From contig SGPM01000008.1 of NCBI GenBank assembly GCA_004802725.1, positions 62,001-126,000 of the forward strand: a stretch of 64,000 nucleotides of DNA. The letters are read 5' to 3'. The DNA is from Antrodiella citrinella (taxonomy: Eukaryota; Basidiomycota; Agaricomycetes; Polyporales; Steccherinaceae). Of this stretch, positions 22,337-34,455 are shown piece after piece. Each line of letters starts with the position of its first letter. Positions within the stretch are counted from its first letter, which is position 1. Under the pieces are notes generated by a model that saw only the letters and a list, made by a program, of their open reading frames with translations, ran no database searches and was not told where the DNA came from. Position numbers and translations under genes: made by a program.

Positions 22337-24336
22337 CTATACACCACCATCAAGAACGCCCCGTACATCGTCGACCTTTGCCAAATCAGTCAGGAATGGG
22401 CATAGATCATTGAGTTCTTGGTCGTGTGGGTCCGTGAACCATGACGAAACCGGTACGGCGTTGTTGGGGTGGAANATGTACGACGCCGGTGAGTTATCGA
22501 TAATAATAGTATCCGATATCGTCGTCCCAGCTGGACAAATCCTAAGAACACGAGGTGAGAATAAGCTTCAGCGTAACACAAAAGGAAACAAACCTTGACG
22601 TAGTTGCCTCTATGGTTGTAGCAACTCTCACGGAAAAGACGATGTGAAACAACATGATGGATATCAAGCTTGTCTAGCACAGGGTCTGCGTACTAGAAAT
22701 AGTGAATCAGACCACTTGTAAAATGGAGAAGAGAAGTAAGGAACTTACCTTGCTCAAACTCGCAGTAAAGACCACAACTTCGTAGATCTCTCCCATCTTC
22801 TTGAGAAAGTTGTCTACACCCGGCCTCTTGATAACGTATACATTGTGCCAGTGGTATTCAATCTCAACAGGAACGACATAGTCGGCTTGCGATATTGACT
22901 TGAAAGCGGTTCAGTAAGAGATTTTTGGTATGCACACGAATAGCGTACCTTGAAACTACTGTGCACCAACGTCTCATCGAGATCGAGCACTAAGCATTTC
23001 CTACCCGCGTGTTTGGGGGCCAGCGGTGGCAACAATGGTTTTGGTAATCCGTCCTAGAAATAAGCAGCATTTAGACTCGACAATGGTGACCCTCAACGCG
23101 ACAGCGCCACTCACCAATCCTATGGGTATCCCTGCACCTCCCTGCATAATTAATCGTTCCTCCTCGTCCTCTATCTCATCCATCTGAGCCTCCTCGTCCG
23201 ACTCCTCATCAGTCAAGCTCGTCGAGCCATCGGACTCGTTCTCGGAATCTTGGATGTGGGTATGGTGATCATGTGAAGAATCCTGATGTTCATGTCCAGT
23301 CGCGCCAGGAGGCACAACTGCACCCGAAGTCAGCCCCTCTGTCTCTTCCCTGGGTAAGAGCTTCGTCGGCGTGGGTGGCACGACGACAGAAGGATCCTCC
23401 GACGGGTCTGGGACCTCTATGGGGTACAGCGGCGCAGGCGTCTCCGGCCGTTCTGGTACGGGGTGCAATGGGACTGGCGCCTCCGAGTGTTCGGCCATCT
23501 GTTGTGGTTTCTCCTCCGCAGTGGGCGGGGCAGGGGCGTCACTAGAAACCGAGGGTTTCGGCGGAAGGTCCTCCGCCTCTTTAGCTGCCTGCTTCTCTTT
23601 GAGGGGTGTGGCGGCTTCTCCCTGGACCGCAGGTGCAGTGGGGACTGGAAGCGGGTCAAGGTCGTGGGCTCGTTTTGAAGGACCAACACACGGAACAAGA
23701 ACCTGGAACAACCGAGAGAACAAAGAACTCCTTGCCTTCTTGTTTGCGGACTTTACGGGCGACGAAGAGGCTTCCGCTGACGAGGACGCGCCATTACTAT
23801 GCGCCACATCCGACAACGACTTCGTTTCCTTCTGCCGTGACGGAGAGGATTGTGTCTGTGTGTGTGTTTGGGTACCGGTCAGCGTGGTGTTCAGAGACGC
23901 CTTGTCTTTCTCCGCGTCCTTCTTGTCTGAATCCTCCGACCTTTCCTTTACAGGGTGCGACAAGGGCAAAGAAACGGTAGGAGGACTCGTCGTTGTTTGG
24001 GGGGCCTCGGTGGGGCTCAGCTGTGTTGTTGAATGTGATTGAGACGGGACCTGCCCTGACTCTGCGGCGACTGGCGGCTCTGAGACAGTGACTTTGCCAT
24101 TTGGAACATCATGGTGTGGTGGAAGAGCGGTGTCACTGGGCTGAGCAGCGGCGGTGTCAGGGTGGACAGTGGTACTATCTGGGAGAGATAGTCCCTCTGC
24201 AGAGTGTGCCTTTGCTGGCCGACCGTTGAGATCCTTCTCCTTTGAATTCTGTGCAATGTCAATATTGTATACGAGATGGACGAGTGGAACGACGGACCTG
24301 GGTGGTGAGCGTTGAGTTGGACTGAGTCGTCGCCAT
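22337..24336 (-). CDS. HAD-type CTD-like phosphatase, Psr1/SCP family
   Basis: The short first exon ([13 protein letters not shown]) joins [11 protein letters not shown] at a phase-0 intron. About 400 residues of low-complexity Pro/Ser/Glu sequence follow, with a basic patch ([18 protein letters not shown]), then an acidic stretch. The phosphatase domain begins [19 protein letters not shown], the DxDxT catalytic motif. It continues with [62 protein letters not shown] and [19 protein letters not shown], very close to yeast Psr1/Psr2 and animal small CTD phosphatases. It probably dephosphorylates Ser/Thr sites at the plasma membrane or nucleus; Psr proteins act in sodium and general stress responses. 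The N at 22475 makes one residue Ile or Met. The stop is at 22337-22339. Confidence 0.92.
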
Positions 24337-26088
24337 GGGTAATGGCGTGCAGGAGCAGAGGGAGGAGTCGGGTATAAGAGCGCGAACGACGACGTCGACC
24401 TGCACATCCGTGTTTGCCGCGTGTTTGGTCACTACACCGTGGGAGCGCCGTCCTTTTTTAGACACGAGGCGATGGCACTAGTCGTAGTCACGGTACAAGT
24501 ACAGTACTATCTGCAATGGGCTTGCTGTCGAGAACATACGCTGCCTTCGAACGTTCGCTGCTCAATCGCTCGTTCTCGAATGACACCAACGACGACGCCC
24601 AGGTTCGCTTAAATGGCTCTTAGCCGACAACTGACTGTGGCGCGACGGCTGTTGCACCGTGTCGCCGTCGGTGTGAAGGATTATCACAAGTGAAGTGATC
24701 GCATGCGCGCCTGACATCCTGCTGTTGACCATTTTGATATTCGTATTCGTTTGTCGCCTACAACATACGTATGTACTTCTGTGAAGTTCTGTCAATTTGC
24801 ATGCGGAGATCAGCAGAAGTGCATTTCGTAAGGCAGCCTCGGTCATGGCAAGCACATTGCCGTGGTGTAGTCGTAAGCATACTTGCTAGCACGCACGACC
24901 TACACGAAGCCGAAAGTGGCCACCTTCCTGGTCAATGAGCACGAATCTGCCATGATGATCGCGGCGGAAGAAGCTCACCGGATTCTATATGAGACTCGCA
25001 GGATATCAGTCCGAGCAAGGAGCGTCACGATAGGCCATAACGAGAAACTGTAGTATCCATGTTCTTGGGCGAGCAGCGAGCCGCGGAAGAAAAGGGGGCA
25101 GGAAATCACTCACTCTTTTATACGCCGGACTTCTGAACGAGTCATCCAGGATGGATGGTATGTCGATGTCAGCAACTTGTAGTAGTCCTGTAGAGTTCTC
25201 ATAATGATAACCCGAGACCAAAGCCGATGTAATCCGTCTTGGCGCCAGAAAACGACGGGAGTATGACCTGGTCTCGAAGGCAACATCGATGGCTTCTCTC
25301 ACGTTCATCATGCATCGGGGAAGCCGGAAAGATTCGTACCTCGCCGGAGAGTGTGCTCAGCTGTAACAGTTGTGTAACCGAGTCCTACCGAGTCCTGGTG
25401 GCGTTGGAAATGCTGCGGGGAGAGAAAGGGAGAGAAAGAGGGCCCCCTGTTATCGCGGAACCGCAGTCGCCCGGCATACAACCGGAGACAATCGGTGACC
25501 AGGGGATTATGATCACCGAAAGAGTGGGGACAATTGTGCAAGATCGGTTTCGTCGCAGAGGGCATGCGATACAAAGTTCTGTAAACCATGGATAGCGTAA
25601 GGGAATGAATGAATGTATATCATTATGGAACATAGAGCGACCTACCCTTGCGTGTTCCTGATAACTCAGGCTGCATCGTCGCTCATTTGGGCGGTCTAGA
25701 GCGCAGACGGTAACGAGCTCACGGGGATGATGAAGCTGCACAAATAAAAAGTTTGTCATTTCCGGGATCGCAGCGGGAGAGGTCGAGATTGGTCAGCATT
25801 GACATGCTTATAGGGGGTAGCAGCTACGAAACGGTTTTGGATAGCCCGCACCGACAAGCATTATATAAGACGAGGCCGAAGACGAGCTGTCGTCACCTGC
25901 TCGAACTACAATTTTCTGATGAACATCTCGACGATGCTTCACGGAGGAGAGGGAATGTGGTCAGAAGGGGAGGGCGAGCACGTGAGCGCTGGTGAGTGGG
26001 CTGGGATGAGCGGGGAATTGAGACTCCGCCGGCACGCGTCTCTTACTAATACAGTGTGGAATTGTCTTTCCCTCTTCGCAAATTACCC
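24337..26088. other. Long intergenic region upstream of bZIP and phosphatase genes
   Basis: Divergent promoters of the phosphatase (left) and the bZIP gene (right). A minus-strand open frame 25006-25311 contains a plausible donor/acceptor pair (GTGAGTG near 25117 to CTACAG near 25050), but it has no upstream exon, domain or signal, and I do not call it. The plus-strand sequence TACTAATACAG at 26044-26054 looks like an intron end and may mark an upstream leader exon of the bZIP gene. Confidence 0.5.
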
Positions 26089-27015
26089 ATGTTAGCTCAT
26101 CCCCCCTTTCATCAGCAGCCTCAGCAGCAGCAACAGGCTCAACAACAGCAACAACAGCCTCCACAACAGCAACAACAGTCTGCTCAACAACAGCTGCAGC
26201 AACCCCCGCCCCCGCCGCCCGATGTCAATCCCGCCCTCGCCCAACCCCAGCCGCCGGGCACCTTCCAGACCCTCCGTCTGCGAGATGATCCTCCCCCCGT
26301 AACTCAGCCCGCGCCCCGCTCATCGCGCAAGCGCAAGTCACCCCCAACAGCAGATCCCCAACAGCAGCAGCAGCAGCCCCTACCTCCCACCCTCCAACAG
26401 CACCCGTCACAGCAACCCATGTCCGGTCTGCCACTCCCTTCACCGCACACCATGGTTCACCCCATGGGTCCCCCTCCGTTGCCCCATGGGTACCAGTACG
26501 TGCCCAGCGAGTACCCGCCGGGCGCAATCCCACAAATGCCGCCCGCACCGTCGTCGCCAGGCCAGACTCCTATTCTAGGACCTGACTCGGACTCGCAGGC
26601 TGCAAACGCAAACCGAACCCTGAGCCAGAGCAAAAGAGCAGAGCAGAACAGGAAAGCACAGCGGGCATTCCGAGAACGCAGAGACCAGTATGTCGTGTTG
26701 CTTCCCTTTTCCGTGTCGATCGCAAAATTTATTCGCGGTGTTTCTCTCAGGCATGTCAAAGCGCTGGAATCGCGTTCTCAGTTGCTCGACGCTGCGCTCG
26801 CGTCTGCGGACGAGGCGAATCGCCGTTGGGAGGAGTGCCGTGCGTTGGTGGACCAGCTGCGCATCGAGAATGCTGCTCTGCGATCAGCCTTGAACCAGGC
26901 TCAGATCATGAACGGAGGGGGCGCGAATGGCACCGAGAACAATGCACAAGGTCAACCGCCAGAGCAATCTGGTCAGGGTGGAGGTGGAGAGAACAAGGAT
27001 GGGAACGTGTCTTAG
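26089..27015 (+). CDS. bZIP transcription factor, AP-1/Yap-like, polyQ-rich
   Basis: Long Gln/Pro-rich activation-type region (Q runs at about 26110-26205 and 26350-26420), then NRTLSQSKRAEQNRKAQRAF and RERRDQHVKALE. NxxAQxxFR is the Yap/Pap1-type DNA-contact signature. A leucine zipper (HVKALESRSQLLDAALASA...LVDQLRIENAALRSAL) follows, ending in a Gly/Asn-rich tail. One 63-nt intron (26688-26750) lies exactly between basic region and zipper. It is a multiple of three and has no stop. The start is uncertain: 26089 is the first in-frame ATG, but the TACTAATACAG sequence just upstream suggests that an earlier exon may be spliced at 26055. No cysteine-rich redox domain is visible, unlike Yap1 itself. 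Confidence 0.85.
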   Translation: MLAHPPFHQQPQQQQQAQQQQQQPPQQQQQSAQQQLQQPPPPPPDVNPALAQPQPPGTFQTLRLRDDPPPVTQPAPRSSRKRKSPPTADPQQQQQQPLPPTLQQHPSQQPMSGLPLPSPHTMVHPMGPPPLPHGYQYVPSEYPPGAIPQMPPAPSSPGQTPILGPDSDSQAANANRTLSQSKRAEQNRKAQRAFRERRDQYVVLLPFSVSIAKFIRGVSLRHVKALESRSQLLDAALASADEANRRWEECRALVDQLRIENAALRSALNQAQIMNGGGANGTENNAQGQPPEQSGQGGGGENKDGNVS

Positions 27016-27362
27016 CTGTGTGGCGTGTCTTGTAGGTCGTGCTCCTTGCTATGTCGCTTTGGTTCTTCGGGTTCTCGTTCGTTTCCGACCATGTTCGTTG
27101 TTTTTATCGTAATTCATGTCAGACTTTCTTTTATAAAGAATCGTAGTTCGCGAACTGTATCCTAGCCTTTTCCTCACTCCATGTTTGCTATGAAAGTATG
27201 TCCGTAAATGAGACAATCACACGTTGTGCCAGTGGCAGGTATAGCTGCGGTAAGCCTAGGATGTCGGGGCGCTGGCCAGGTCATACAGTACAACTTACAT
27301 GCCGTTCGCGTTCACGACCTCCCTCACCCTCTGACTTCCACAACCCTGTATTCGGAGACGAC
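27016..27362. other. Intergenic: bZIP 3' flank and PHS1 promoter
   Basis: T-rich 3' flank with a possible polyadenylation region near 27130. The open frame entering from 27198 is in frame with the PHS1 N terminus but has no protein-like character upstream of 27363. Confidence 0.55.
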
Positions 27363-28434
27363 ATGGCACGTATAGAAGAGGTCGAAGAGACCCACGTCAC
27401 CCCTGGCCCCGCCAAAACCACGAAACGAAAAGGTCAGTCCCACCGCCGATACGCGTTCTACCCAATCCTGACAATGCCACGTTCTCGCTCCCCATTCACA
27501 TAATGACAACGAAATAGAAACACCACCGGTGATCAAGTACTACCTCGCAGCGTTCAACGCGCTCTCCGCCTTGGGGTGGTCGTACGTCCTCGTCGTCACT
27601 GCCATCCACCTCTTCCAGCTAGACAGTCCCAAGCACTCGCCGCTGCCCTTCCTCGTGCCCCTCGCGAAAAGCGTCCCCTTCGTCCCGCGTGCGCTCACGA
27701 AGTACCCTAACCTGAGGGACGTGGAGGCGGTGATCCCCGGGGTGCTCGTGCCGGTGTTGAGGCGGGCGACGACGACGTATGCGCGGGTCGGGTACCAGAC
27801 TGCACTCGTGCAGAGCTTGGCGATCATGGAGGTCGTGCATTCCCTGCTGGGCTTCGTGCGCAGCCCGCTGTTCACAACGGCGACGCAGGTGTGGAGCCGG
27901 TATATGCTAGTCTGGGGCGTCGCGAACGTCTTCCCCTCCGTAAGCACTATTTCCATCTCCCCGATTTGTAAGACTGAAATGAAATGGTACGCTACTTGTC
28001 CTCTGCAGTCGCAGACGAGCCCGTTCTACGCATCGATGGTCCTCTCCTGGTCCATCACCGAAGTGATCCGGTACTCACACTATACGCTCAACCTCCTCGA
28101 CGGGGAATCCTACCTCCTCCTCTGGCTCCGGTACACCACGTTCTACCTGCTGTACCCCACCGGCGCAGGCTCCGAAGCCTTCGTCATGCTCGCGTCTCTG
28201 CCGAAGAGCTACTCCGCGTACGCGGTGTACGATTGGGCGCGGGCGCTGTTCTTCGTGTTTTGGTGGCCAGGTGCGTTTCGCTATTCATTCATAAGAGGTG
28301 AAGGGGCGGAGTGCTGATATGTGCTACGCGTGAACATAGGTTTGGCGTTCTTGATGCTGCATATGCAGAAGCAGAGGAGTAAAGCCCTCGGTGGAGGCAA
28401 GAAGCGGTCGGGTGTGAAGTCGAAGACCTCATAG
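27363..28434 (+). CDS. PHS1: Very-long-chain 3-hydroxyacyl-CoA dehydratase (PTPLA/HACD family)
   Basis: Four exons (27363-27432, 27518-27939, 28009-28270, 28340-28434) give 282 residues with correct phases. The protein is a multi-pass ER membrane enzyme catalysing the third step of fatty-acid elongation: dehydration of 3-hydroxyacyl-CoA to enoyl-CoA, for sphingolipid and VLCFA synthesis. Family motifs are LAIMEVVHSLLGFVRSPL, TATQVWSRYMLVWGV, WSITEVIRYSHYTLNLL and LRYTTFYLLYPTGAGSE. The last contains the catalytic Tyr and, seven residues later, the catalytic Glu, the spacing of yeast Phs1. The C terminus is Lys-rich (KKRSGVKSKTS), suitable for ER retention. The start at 27363 is the first ATG that makes sense before intron 1. 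Confidence 0.95.
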
Positions 28435-28574
28435 TCGTGCCGACCCGTCCTTTGTTTACAGATTCAATTACAGTCCTAGGAACGTCTTATGAATTATGTG
28501 CACACATCTCACAATTCTTTCACCGCAAGTTGGACTCGCGGAAAAGACTCGCAGTGCACAACAATGAGCCTGAA

Positions 28575-30638
28575 TTAATCGCCAGCCTTGACAGGTACAT
28601 TATTCACACTAGGCGCAAACCCGACTCGTTCACCAGCATAGTCGAACGTCGAATACCCTAAACAGCGATCCCTTGCATGAGGATACACGTAAATTTGGGA
28701 GAAGCAACGGGAGACTCACATGACTTTAGGAACGCGTCGCCTGGCAACAACCAAAAAAACGGTGAACCGAGGCGTCAGAAGCAGGAACCGGACCAGGGAA
28801 CACGCACCGATGATTGCTAAGTTCGGCGGCACGCCTTCGCCAAGACCCACGATCCCACCCAAACAGTCGCTAAAAACACATCGATATCAGCCACAACTAT
28901 GACGGATCGACAGTGTGAACCCCGCCGACGGGGAGTGCGGCGAGAACATACTCACTCTGAGTTCTCGCTGACTGTGCCGATGTTCAGATCGTCCGTGTTG
29001 ACAGAGAACGCCTTCCCGGCGAATGACAAAGATATCTCGAGGGACGTGGCGCACGGGAACGTGTAGAATCCTAGGCATACGATACGTGAGGTCAGGCTTG
29101 TAAGATGGGCAGTCGGAAGACAAACCGGGTCCGAAATCTGCGGTGGCATCGTGCGAGCCGGGAATCTGGGAAGCATTTCCGTACGTTCACGGTTCACTCG
29201 GTGAGCATGATGACGGGGGAAAGGGTATGGAAACTAGCGCACCATATCATAGAAGTCCGCCGCGACACTATCCGGGAGGTGGATCAGACTGGCACCTGTA
29301 TCGATAGCCTACTCGGAAGTCAGAAAGGCATAAGCCCGGACGGTCATCGCTCAGAACGCACCGCGAGCAAATTAGTATGCAGCGTCTTGTTCTGCGTGGA
29401 TATACCGTCCATGGCCACTGTCCAATACGTCTGCGAGAATTACATGACTCAGGGTTTGTAGGGATTAAGAGTGGCTGACTCACCTTGGAGACCAGCGGCA
29501 CCCAAGTGATGCTCCCGGTGGCTGTCGTCTTTCGTGGATCAAAGCAGCCGAAGCAGATCTAGGATAAACACCATGAATTCCCGGAAGAAGAAGAAGAAGG
29601 CACACGCTGGATCACGAATAAGCACGTACTTCGGACCCTTCGATGTTCTGCCTCGTTAAATGCACCGAGAAGATGGGGAACTCGAGCTGGCGCGAGGCAA
29701 GGAGGTTCTCGAAGAACGTGAGCTTCTTGCACGTCGAGATCGTGCCAAACGCGAGGCCTATGAGACCGCTGTTCGGTTCCGCATTTAGGTCGTCCGACTC
29801 AACGCTGACTGCGCCGAAGTATTGGTTCTTCACTGACAGAGGGCCGATGGTCACGACATCCTGAACTAGGACGCCAACGGCTCGTCCTTGACCCTGTCAT
29901 GGCACTTGTAGGTGAGTGCATGGACGAGACATGGGCAGAGCAAACTGACATAAGTAATAGAGAACTTGTCCGCACTCTTTTTGAAAGTAGAGCTCGCTTT
30001 CGGCGTGAACTGAGCATCGTCACACGACCTGCAGTTCGCCGCCACCCATAAATCCGCAGAGCCAGTGTCGATAGACACCGTCAACGTCTGCGCCGGCGTG
30101 CCGAAGGCCATGGGACCGTAATACAAAAGGTCGAAGTTGGCGACGACGTCGTCTGTGAGCTTCATGATGTTCGCGACCTTGGTCTGGGTGAGGTTCTGCA
30201 AGCCGTCGGGCTCGGCCAGGACGGTGGAAGCGGACATCAGCGACGGTACGTTCGCAGACGAGTGGTTCCCTGATGCAGCCATGAGGTCGGCGTCGGTGAA
30301 TGGGATATAGCCATGCTCTGGGTGCGTATCCGAATTAAGATTGAGACCCGCCAGGAATTCGTTCGCGTTGGCGTATTTTCCGAGAACATTCTGCAGCTCC
30401 CCTTGCTAGAGAGAACGACACCAAGGTCAGCGTGATGGTCCTAGGTGAGTGTGAGTGCTCCACGTACTGCAAGACCTATGTTAACCAGCTGATGGCTCTT
30501 CGCTGGGGTACTCGCGCCTGGCGACTTGGGTCGTTGACTCGTCCGCTTGATAACAGCCTTGAACACCGTGGGAGATGCGCTGGACAACTCCAGAAAATAG
30601 CACAAGAAAAGGACGGTCGGAATAGAGTTGTGCTTCAT
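28575..30638 (-). CDS. Secreted pepsin-like aspartic protease
   Basis: Signal peptide KHNSIPTVLFLCYFLELSSA, then a propeptide region. The N-terminal catalytic motif is SIDTGSADLWVAA, and NSGLIGLAFG and VHLTRQN are present. After several short introns the second catalytic motif AIDTGASLIHLP appears. The C-terminal part reads FYTFPCATSLEISLSFAGK, DCLGGIVGLGEG and IGDAFLKSWYSTFDYAGERVGFAP, the last being the closing strand typical of A1 peptidases. It ends SVNNVPVKAGD and stop at 28575. I could join at least nine exons with correct phases. The ATG at 30638 directly precedes the signal peptide. It likely digests extracellular protein in acid surroundings. Confidence 0.92.
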
Positions 30639-31355
30639 GGCGCAAATCTGCCAGAGATTTGCAAAGAAAGAGGGGGATGCACCGGGCAATCTCCTGAAAG
30701 CAAATGAGCAAGATGAAAAGACACGACTACCAGACGATTCTGATTATAAATGGGGCATGGCATTGTTCACCATTCAAATCGCCGCAGACCGAATACGGGC
30801 TGGCGCCGTTTAAACCGGAGAAGAAGCACGGCGGTAAAAGCGACTTGCCTGCCGAGCGCCCGACACCGACGCGTTGCGATCCCGTGATGAGAGCATATTT
30901 CCCTCTTTGGATGAGCGGGTTATGGTCTCCCTCCTCCTCCTCTGCTTCTCCCCCTCTTGTCTTGCTACTCCTCGTGTGTTTCTTACCAGTTTTAAACTCT
31001 CAAAAGACGATTCCCGTGTTGTAACCTGGGAATGAGCTCATCGGGCCTGGGCGCGCTTCGACTCCTGAACTGGAATGCCGTATTCAATAGACATCTGGAC
31101 GTGTCGGTTGTTTCTTCCCTCTTGCTGCTCTCTCGACTCTAGGATCGACCTGAAGACGTCGCCTTGCCTCGACGATCGAATTCAAGATGTCCCGTCCAAA
31201 TCCCAATCAAGCCTCTCTTGTGGCTGACACTCCCAAACTTGCTTTAAAGTCGGTGCTCAGCGCTGTCTGCACGTTCTCTACCATCTCAGCCCTTCTCTTC
31301 GTCCGTCTGTGTCTCCAACCGCACCCCGTCCGCGTCCTACCCAATCCTTTCCATC
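30639..31355. other. Divergent intergenic region between protease and GH16 genes
   Basis: Promoters of two secreted hydrolases facing away from each other. An AT-rich element (attataaatgg) is at 30741-30751. The plus open frame from 31187 covers the 5' leader of the GH16 gene and is not supported as a separate gene. Confidence 0.55.
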
Positions 31356-32610
31356 ATGCGTACTGGTTATGCTCTACTTCTCTTCTTTGGCCATACATTT
31401 ATACCTGCCGCTAGCGCTCGTTTCTCTCTCAAGGACTCCTACGTGGGCCAGAACTTCTTGGACGGTTGGACCTGGGATACTTTGGACGACCCTACGCATG
31501 GTCGCGTCAACTACGTCGACAAGGAGGCCGCGCTGAGCTCCAATCTATCATATGGTGAGTTCTTGATTGCTTTCTTCCCCGTTCTTCTCTGATGTATGGG
31601 ACCGTCAGCCTCCGGCTCAAAGTTTGTCATGCGCGCGGACGACTGGAACACCGTTGATTCAGACGCCAGAGGACGAGACAGTGTCCGTATCATCTCGAGG
31701 AACGCATACGATGAAGCCCTCATTATATTGGATCTGCAACACATGCCGGAAGGATGCGGTACCTGGCCGGCGTTCTGGAGTCTCAGCCAGCAAGGACCTT
31801 GGCCGAACGGCGGTGAAATCGACTTCATCGAAGGTACGAGAGTTGTATTCGCAAGCACGAGACATGCTAAAGATTGCGCATAGGTGTCAATCTGGATACA
31901 CAAAACCTGGCTTCGCTCCACACTACGCCAGAATGTACGATGCCTCAATCGCGTCTAGAGTCCGGGTACGTCATCACGTTCTGCGTGTCATTGCCTGTCA
32001 CCTCATTGATTCACAGCAATCCGACTTCATTGGAGTGCAACGCAAATGTGAACTACAACCAAGGCTGCGGTGTCTCTTTCGCGAAACCTGCGTCCTATGG
32101 CTCTCCCTTCAACGCGGAAGGTGGCGGCTTCTATGTTATTGCTCGCACCAAACAAGAGGGCGTGCGTATCTGGTTCTGGTCAAGAAACGAAGCAACGATT
32201 CCTGATGAAGTCAGGAATCCACCGGACGAATCCCAGGCCATCGAGCCTCAAGATAGCTGGGGTATACCGGAGGCGGTCTTTCCGCTTGACAATAATTCGA
32301 CGTGCGACTACGACAGTCACTTCAATGCTCACCAGCTAGTATTCGACCTGACTTTTTGCGTCAGTTAGATCTTCGTACATTTTTGGATATACGTAACTGA
32401 CGCCGTTCTGTATACAGGGTGACTGGGCAGGCTCAGCTTATTCCACGTCGGGGTGTGGTGGAACCTGTGAAGACTGTACGTTTCTTCATCTCACATCTCA
32501 CAATCCACCCTCTAACGGTCAGTCTCACAGTTGTCAACAAGAATCCGCAAGCGTTCTCAAAAGCGTACTGGGAAGTCAACGCCCTCCGGATTTACACGGC
32601 TAACTACTGA
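31356..32610 (+). CDS. GH16 endo-beta-1,3(4)-glucanase (laminarinase-like)
   Basis: Six exons (31356-31554, 31609-31833, 31884-31965, 32017-32359, 32418-32475, 32531-32610) give 328 residues with all phases consistent. The signal peptide [18 protein letters not shown] is followed by the GH16 fold entry [18 protein letters not shown]. The catalytic motif GGEIDFIEG supplies the nucleophile Glu and acid/base Glu flanking Asp. [10 protein letters not shown] and VRIWFWSR are also typical. The C-terminal disulphide region [16 protein letters not shown] precedes [13 protein letters not shown]. It should cleave beta-1,3 (and mixed-linkage) glucans, either for wall remodelling or for feeding. Confidence 0.95.
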
Positions 32611-33070
32611 GACCGTCTTCCCTGGAGAATTGTGTACTATATCAGTCTTTGTAGACTCGTACTCATACCGCCTCACTAATCGGATACTACGTTCTTCTAT
32701 CTTTTGGGCTGCGAATCGTACACGCACACGCTCCAAGTGAAGTCCTCGTGGGAGCTCAGATCTAAGGCCTAAAGCCTCTCTCAACCTCGCAGTGCGCAAA
32801 TTCACTACTGTAAGGGATTGTTTGAGAGTTGGCGCAGCTCTCTGCATGAATACAGTCACTCGTTGTAGACTCCTTGAGTCGGTCGTCTGGATTCAGGCGA
32901 CTTCAAGTTAGAAGACCTTCCTTTATTCACTGCCGTTTCCGGGCCGATTGTACCAGCTGGTACCAAACTACCCTCTGCAGCGGTATTTATAGGATCGAAA
33001 TGACCATGGTTGTGTACAGGGTCAACCGGTCACGGTCATCCCAATAACCACTCCCATCCGCTATAACACC
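32611..33070. other. Intergenic: GH16 3' flank and promoter of CMD-like gene
   Basis: Nothing coding is visible. A TATTTATAGG element at 32983-32992 lies about 85 nt upstream of the ATG at 33071. Confidence 0.55.
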
Positions 33071-34068
33071 ATGGTCAGTTGAAATACCCAGCCTTTATTG
33101 AGACCCACACCGTTCATGCATTCCAACAGCCTGAACCATCTCAACCCACGTCCTCCCTGAAAGACGGAGAGGGGCTACTGCCCGCTCGAGTGCCATACGT
33201 ATTCCCTGCTCCCGGAGAGAGCGAGGTTCGTAGACCCTGAACCTACCACTACCAAGGGACTCTGACCCTGACTGTATGCGTTCGAATTCTTTGCGTAGGC
33301 TGCTGATCACACACGCGTCCGGAGGGCCGGCGGGCCTCTGCTAGCTCTCGATGGTGTCTTGTGCGTCCCACCGTCCCGCTGCTGATCGTGGTGGAGAGGA
33401 AGTTGTGCTGATGCTTGCGTGGAACAGGTTGAACTGTGAACCTCTCGCGGCTGGGTGGAACCAGATTGGGTATGCGTTGCGGGACTACAACACGATCCCG
33501 GCTGATATCAGGGAGCTTCTCGTACGTCTTATGCTGACCCCCCCGCCCCCCGCCCCTTTTTTTTTTTTTTCCGGTTTTGTGCTGCTCGTGGATGCAAATG
33601 CTGAATGCTGAATGCTCTGCAGGTCCTGCGCGTCGCGGTGCTGAACAAAGCCACGTTCGAATGGTAAGTTCACAACCATAGCTACAGAACGCATAGTAGT
33701 AGTAGCAGGCCCGAGTCCAAATGGCTGATGACGTCCCCGCTGACAGGCTCGAACACGAAGGCCCCGGGCGCAAAGCAGGCCTCACCACCGCCGACCTCCG
33801 CGCCATCCGTCTCTCCGCCCCGCTCTCCACCTCCACCCCCCTCACCCACCGCCTCGCCGCCGCCCAGCTCTTCGCCGACTACAGCACGACAGAGGTCAGA
33901 GTCCCACAAAACGTCTTCGACGCCCTCCGCGGGTACCTCGAGACCGACAGGCAGATGGTCGAGGCGGTGGCGACGGTGGCGTGCTATAACATGGTCAGCA
34001 GGATCCTCGTGGCGCTTGATGTGAATGCGAAGACAGATGTGGAGGTGCCGATACCTCAAGCCGAATGA
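33071..34068 (+). CDS. Carboxymuconolactone decarboxylase / AhpD-like protein
   Basis: Proposed exon 1 is only the ATG (33071-33073), followed by a GTCAGT donor and the acceptor CAACAG at about 33130. The protein then reads PARVPYVFPAPGESE, AADHTRVRRAGGPLLALDGV, LNCEPLAAGWNQIGYALRD, TIPADIRELLVLRVAVLNKA, FEWLEHEGPGRKAGLT and a helical tail ending VEVPIPQAE. The arrangement (LLALDGV...ALRD...RELLVLRVA...E..H) matches fungal CMD-domain proteins, which form helical oligomers. The usual CxxC thiol pair of AhpD is not visible, so a redox role is doubtful. The intron near 33525-33622 carries long C and T runs. The first exon is the least certain part; the rest joins in phase. Confidence 0.8.
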
Positions 34069-34455
34069 AGGTGTGCGAGGCAGACATGTACTTACACTGT
34101 GTTGTTGTCGGTGGAAAGGAAAGGCAGATCGTCGAATGCCTGTGTACAATCACAATATCATATTGATAAAATGTAACTAGGCAGTACTGCTATAGAGCAA
34201 GACCTGGCAGACCAACAATGTGAGGACTACATCGACAAACGTAAGAAGAGAAGGAAAAGAGAAGCCTTGGAATCAACAGAGTTACATGCGATAGCAAAGG
34301 ACAAGAGAGACGTGTGACAAAACAAGAAAAGAAAAATTAGCCAATCTAGACATCATGCATCATATCATGTAGAATCAATCGTACGAGTCATGACTCCCAA
34401 AGATAGTGTGCGGAGTATTCGATGTAAAAATGTTCAAGAGACAGATAGAGGTAGA
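34069..34455. other. Convergent 3' flanks
   Basis: AT-rich spacer between the CMD-like gene and RAD21, which face each other. No open frame of interest. Confidence 0.6.

Noticed and set aside
25006..25311. 101-codon minus-strand frame with a plausible internal intron
   Set aside because: Splice sites look reasonable, but the product matches nothing and there is no second exon set or promoter; too weak to call.
26089..27015. Assigning the bZIP as Yap1/Pap1 itself
   Set aside because: The DNA-binding signature fits, but the cysteine-rich redox domains are absent and the protein is much shorter.
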